Source: Oscillospiraceae bacterium (GTDB lineage: Bacteria; Bacillota; Clostridia; Oscillospirales; Ruminococcaceae). Taken from it: a DNA stretch of 6,808 bases. The position numbers were made by a program, and so were the translations under genes. Shown piece after piece: positions 5,771-6,808 of the stretch (positions within the stretch are counted from its first letter, which is position 1; every line of letters starts with the position of its first letter). Location of the stretch: the NCBI GenBank assembly GCA_018110855.1, contig JAGBFZ010000210.1:1-6808 (forward strand), read 5' to 3'. The notes below the pieces were generated by a model. That model did not search any database and was not told the DNA's origin. It saw only the letters and a list, made by a program, of their open reading frames with translations.

Positions 5771-6808
5771 GCGCGACTTCGCCGCGGGGCATCCCCCGCC
5801 GCCAAGCTGCAATGCTTCGTAATATGACACGGCTTTGATATTGTTTTTCAGCTCCTCGGCGGTAATGCCTGCGGGGAGCTTTGCTTTGCTCACATACACG
5901 CTGCGGGTGTCGGCGTGGAGGTCGAACCAGTTATCCGAGAAAAGACAGCTGCCCTCTTTAAGCTCAAGGCACACGCCCTTTGCAAACGCTTTTGCCGATA
6001 CCACTATCTTGAACTTATTTCCCATATCTGCGGCGGCAAGCTCAAGGCAGGGATCTTCGAATCTGAATGCTTTCGGCGTTACGAACATGAATGTTCCCGA
6101 GGACAGGCGGACTCCCTTTTCCATCAGGGTGTATTCGATATATGCCTTGTCACGCATATCCTCAGATATGCCCGTATTTTCGGGGGTGAGGGTGATATGA
6201 TCGTGGGCGGAGAGGGGAGATACTTTTATCTCCTCCATGCCCTGTAAAATTATCTCCCCTGTGTTTTTGCGGGAGCGCCATCTGAGTACGGCGGTAAATT
6301 CCTCCTGTCTTTCCGAGGACACGTTAAGGCGGATATTGTTCTTATCCTCGCCGTCTGCGGAAATCAGGACGGGGGCATAGAATTTCTTTGCGTTGTAATG
6401 AAGCGCTTTCCAGCGGTGATAATAATCCACCGATGACCATGAGATAACGGGATTGGAATCATTTACCTGCCAATAGAGCGAGCCAATGCATATTCCTCGG
6501 TTGCGGCGCATATGCTCCACATTGAGTCGCACTGCGTCCGACTGCACCATCTGCGTTGCATAGACAAGCCCTTCAAAGGTATAGGGATAATGGGACATCC
6601 GGGCAAGATAATACATTATCTTTTCATTGCCGTCCTCGCATTTCTGATGGGCTTCCATTACGGGGGACATGAGGTTCAGATCCTTTTCTTCCGCAAAGCT
6701 CATGACCGTTTTCATTGACGGTATGGATTCAAAGCCATATTCCGAACAGAAGCGGAATTGATAGCTGTAATAATCCGTAAAGGGTTTTAAGCTGTGCCAC
6801 ACTGCCCA
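5765..6808 (-). CDS. GH2 beta-mannosidase, C-terminal 347 residues (5' end outside window)
   Basis: The frame is open through base 6808, so the N-terminal sandwich domains and the acid/base glutamate lie beyond the edge. The enzyme should remove terminal beta-mannose residues from mannan or N-glycan fragments by a retaining mechanism. Visible features are VWHSLKPFTDYY (3-14), then FRFCSEYGFESIPS (18-31), where E23 is the expected nucleophile, then GSLYWQVNDSNPVISWSSVDYYHRWKALHY (residues 107-136), the hallmark of beta-mannosidases, and YAPVLIS, which begins the C-terminal beta domains. No signal peptide can be judged. Asn replaces the usual Trp in the ND-x-W-P segment. The last 13 residues, LGGGGCPAAKSRC, come from a GC-rich hairpin sequence and appear to be an added tail. 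The stop is 83 bases before the HD start on the same strand. Confidence 0.88.
   Translation of the reverse strand, partial: WAVWHSLKPFTDYYSYQFRFCSEYGFESIPSMKTVMSFAEEKDLNLMSPVMEAHQKCEDGNEKIMYYLARMSHYPYTFEGLVYATQMVQSDAVRLNVEHMRRNRGICIGSLYWQVNDSNPVISWSSVDYYHRWKALHYNAKKFYAPVLISADGEDKNNIRLNVSSERQEEFTAVLRWRSRKNTGEIILQGMEEIKVSPLSAHDHITLTPENTGISEDMRDKAYIEYTLMEKGVRLSSGTFMFVTPKAFRFEDPCLELAAADMGNKFKIVVSAKAFAKGVCLELKEGSCLFSDNWFDLHADTRSVYVSKAKLPAGITAEELKNNIKAVSYYEALQLGGGGCPAAKSRC
5784..5799. repeat. GC-only hairpin, 6-bp stem with tetraloop
   Basis: GCGGGG (5784-5789) pairs with CCCCGC (5794-5799) around a four-base loop, CATC on the plus strand. It lies inside the last codons of the beta-mannosidase frame. 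On the minus strand it is followed by more GC-rich sequence, and the T-rich part starts only about 15 bases later, so it is not a standard intrinsic terminator, though it could slow ribosomes or protect a 3' end. Confidence 0.6.

Larger units (their letters stand above)
5705..5806. repeat. Suspected dispersed intergenic repeat fused to the glycosidase end
   Basis: This stretch has two halves unlike their surroundings. Bases 5771-5803 are about 85 percent G+C and contain a strong hairpin. Bases 5705-5770 are AT-rich, with a 9-base direct repeat and a promoter-like sequence. The GC-rich half encodes the last 13 residues of the beta-mannosidase (LGGGGCPAAKSRC), which do not resemble the domain they follow, and the stretch lacks stops in the HD gene's frame as well. 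That combination is typical of small mobile or dispersed palindromic repeats. Copy number cannot be judged from one window and the ends given are approximate. Confidence 0.4.

Noticed and set aside
5682..5792. An N-terminal extension of the HD protein by 37 residues
   Set aside because: The extension reads through the suspected repeat, the possible promoter and the AGGAGG site, and it has no ribosome site of its own. The shorter start is ideal.
5768..5806. An intrinsic terminator for the beta-mannosidase at the GC hairpin
   Set aside because: The hairpin lies inside the coding frame and is not followed directly by a T run. The nearest T-rich bases are about 15 away and interrupted.

Overview
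The window looks like chromosomal DNA of a gut-type Clostridia bacterium, probably Ruminococcus-like (Oscillospiraceae). This is an inference from strong AGGAG-type ribosome sites, very tight gene packing, a DUF3810 protein, a type II pantothenate kinase, an MnmM/YtqB methyltransferase and a GH2 beta-mannosidase. No rRNA, tRNA, CRISPR array, phage gene or transposase was seen.

Left part (1-3420, + strand): one run of six genes, joined by 1-2 base gaps, a short 17-base gap or 4-base ATGA overlaps, and so probably one transcript. The order is the 3' end of rsmA (16S rRNA dimethyltransferase), a TIM-barrel sugar phosphate isomerase/epimerase, an unrecognised 78-residue protein, a ThuA-domain protein, a type II pantothenate kinase (coaW) and a YtqB-type tRNA methyltransferase (mnmM). 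Two RNA-modification genes bracket a small sugar-metabolism cassette plus the first step of coenzyme A synthesis.

Middle part (3410-5092): a minus-strand PAP2-family membrane phosphatase and a plus-strand DUF3810 membrane protein with an HELSH metal site. They diverge from a 27-base gap whose centre is a perfect 11-base palindrome forming the Shine-Dalgarno sequence on both strands. Each also overlaps a convergent neighbour at its 3' end (11 and 14 bases).

Right part (5079-6808, - strand): a stand-alone HD-domain hydrolase related to the HD part of YhaM lies downstream of a GH2 beta-mannosidase that is cut off by the window edge. Between them is the most unusual stretch. A very GC-rich hairpin segment supplies the last 13 codons of the beta-mannosidase. 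It runs into an AT-rich leader with a possible promoter, a 9-base direct repeat and a perfect AGGAGG site for the HD gene. It reads like a dispersed repeat inserted at the end of the glycosidase gene.

Apart from that 83-base gap there is almost no non-coding DNA, and no convincing intrinsic terminator was found anywhere. The best lead is the probable repeat at about 5705-5806. I found no clear multi-gene system that is new to biology; the sugar cassette with an orphan small protein is the nearest candidate.
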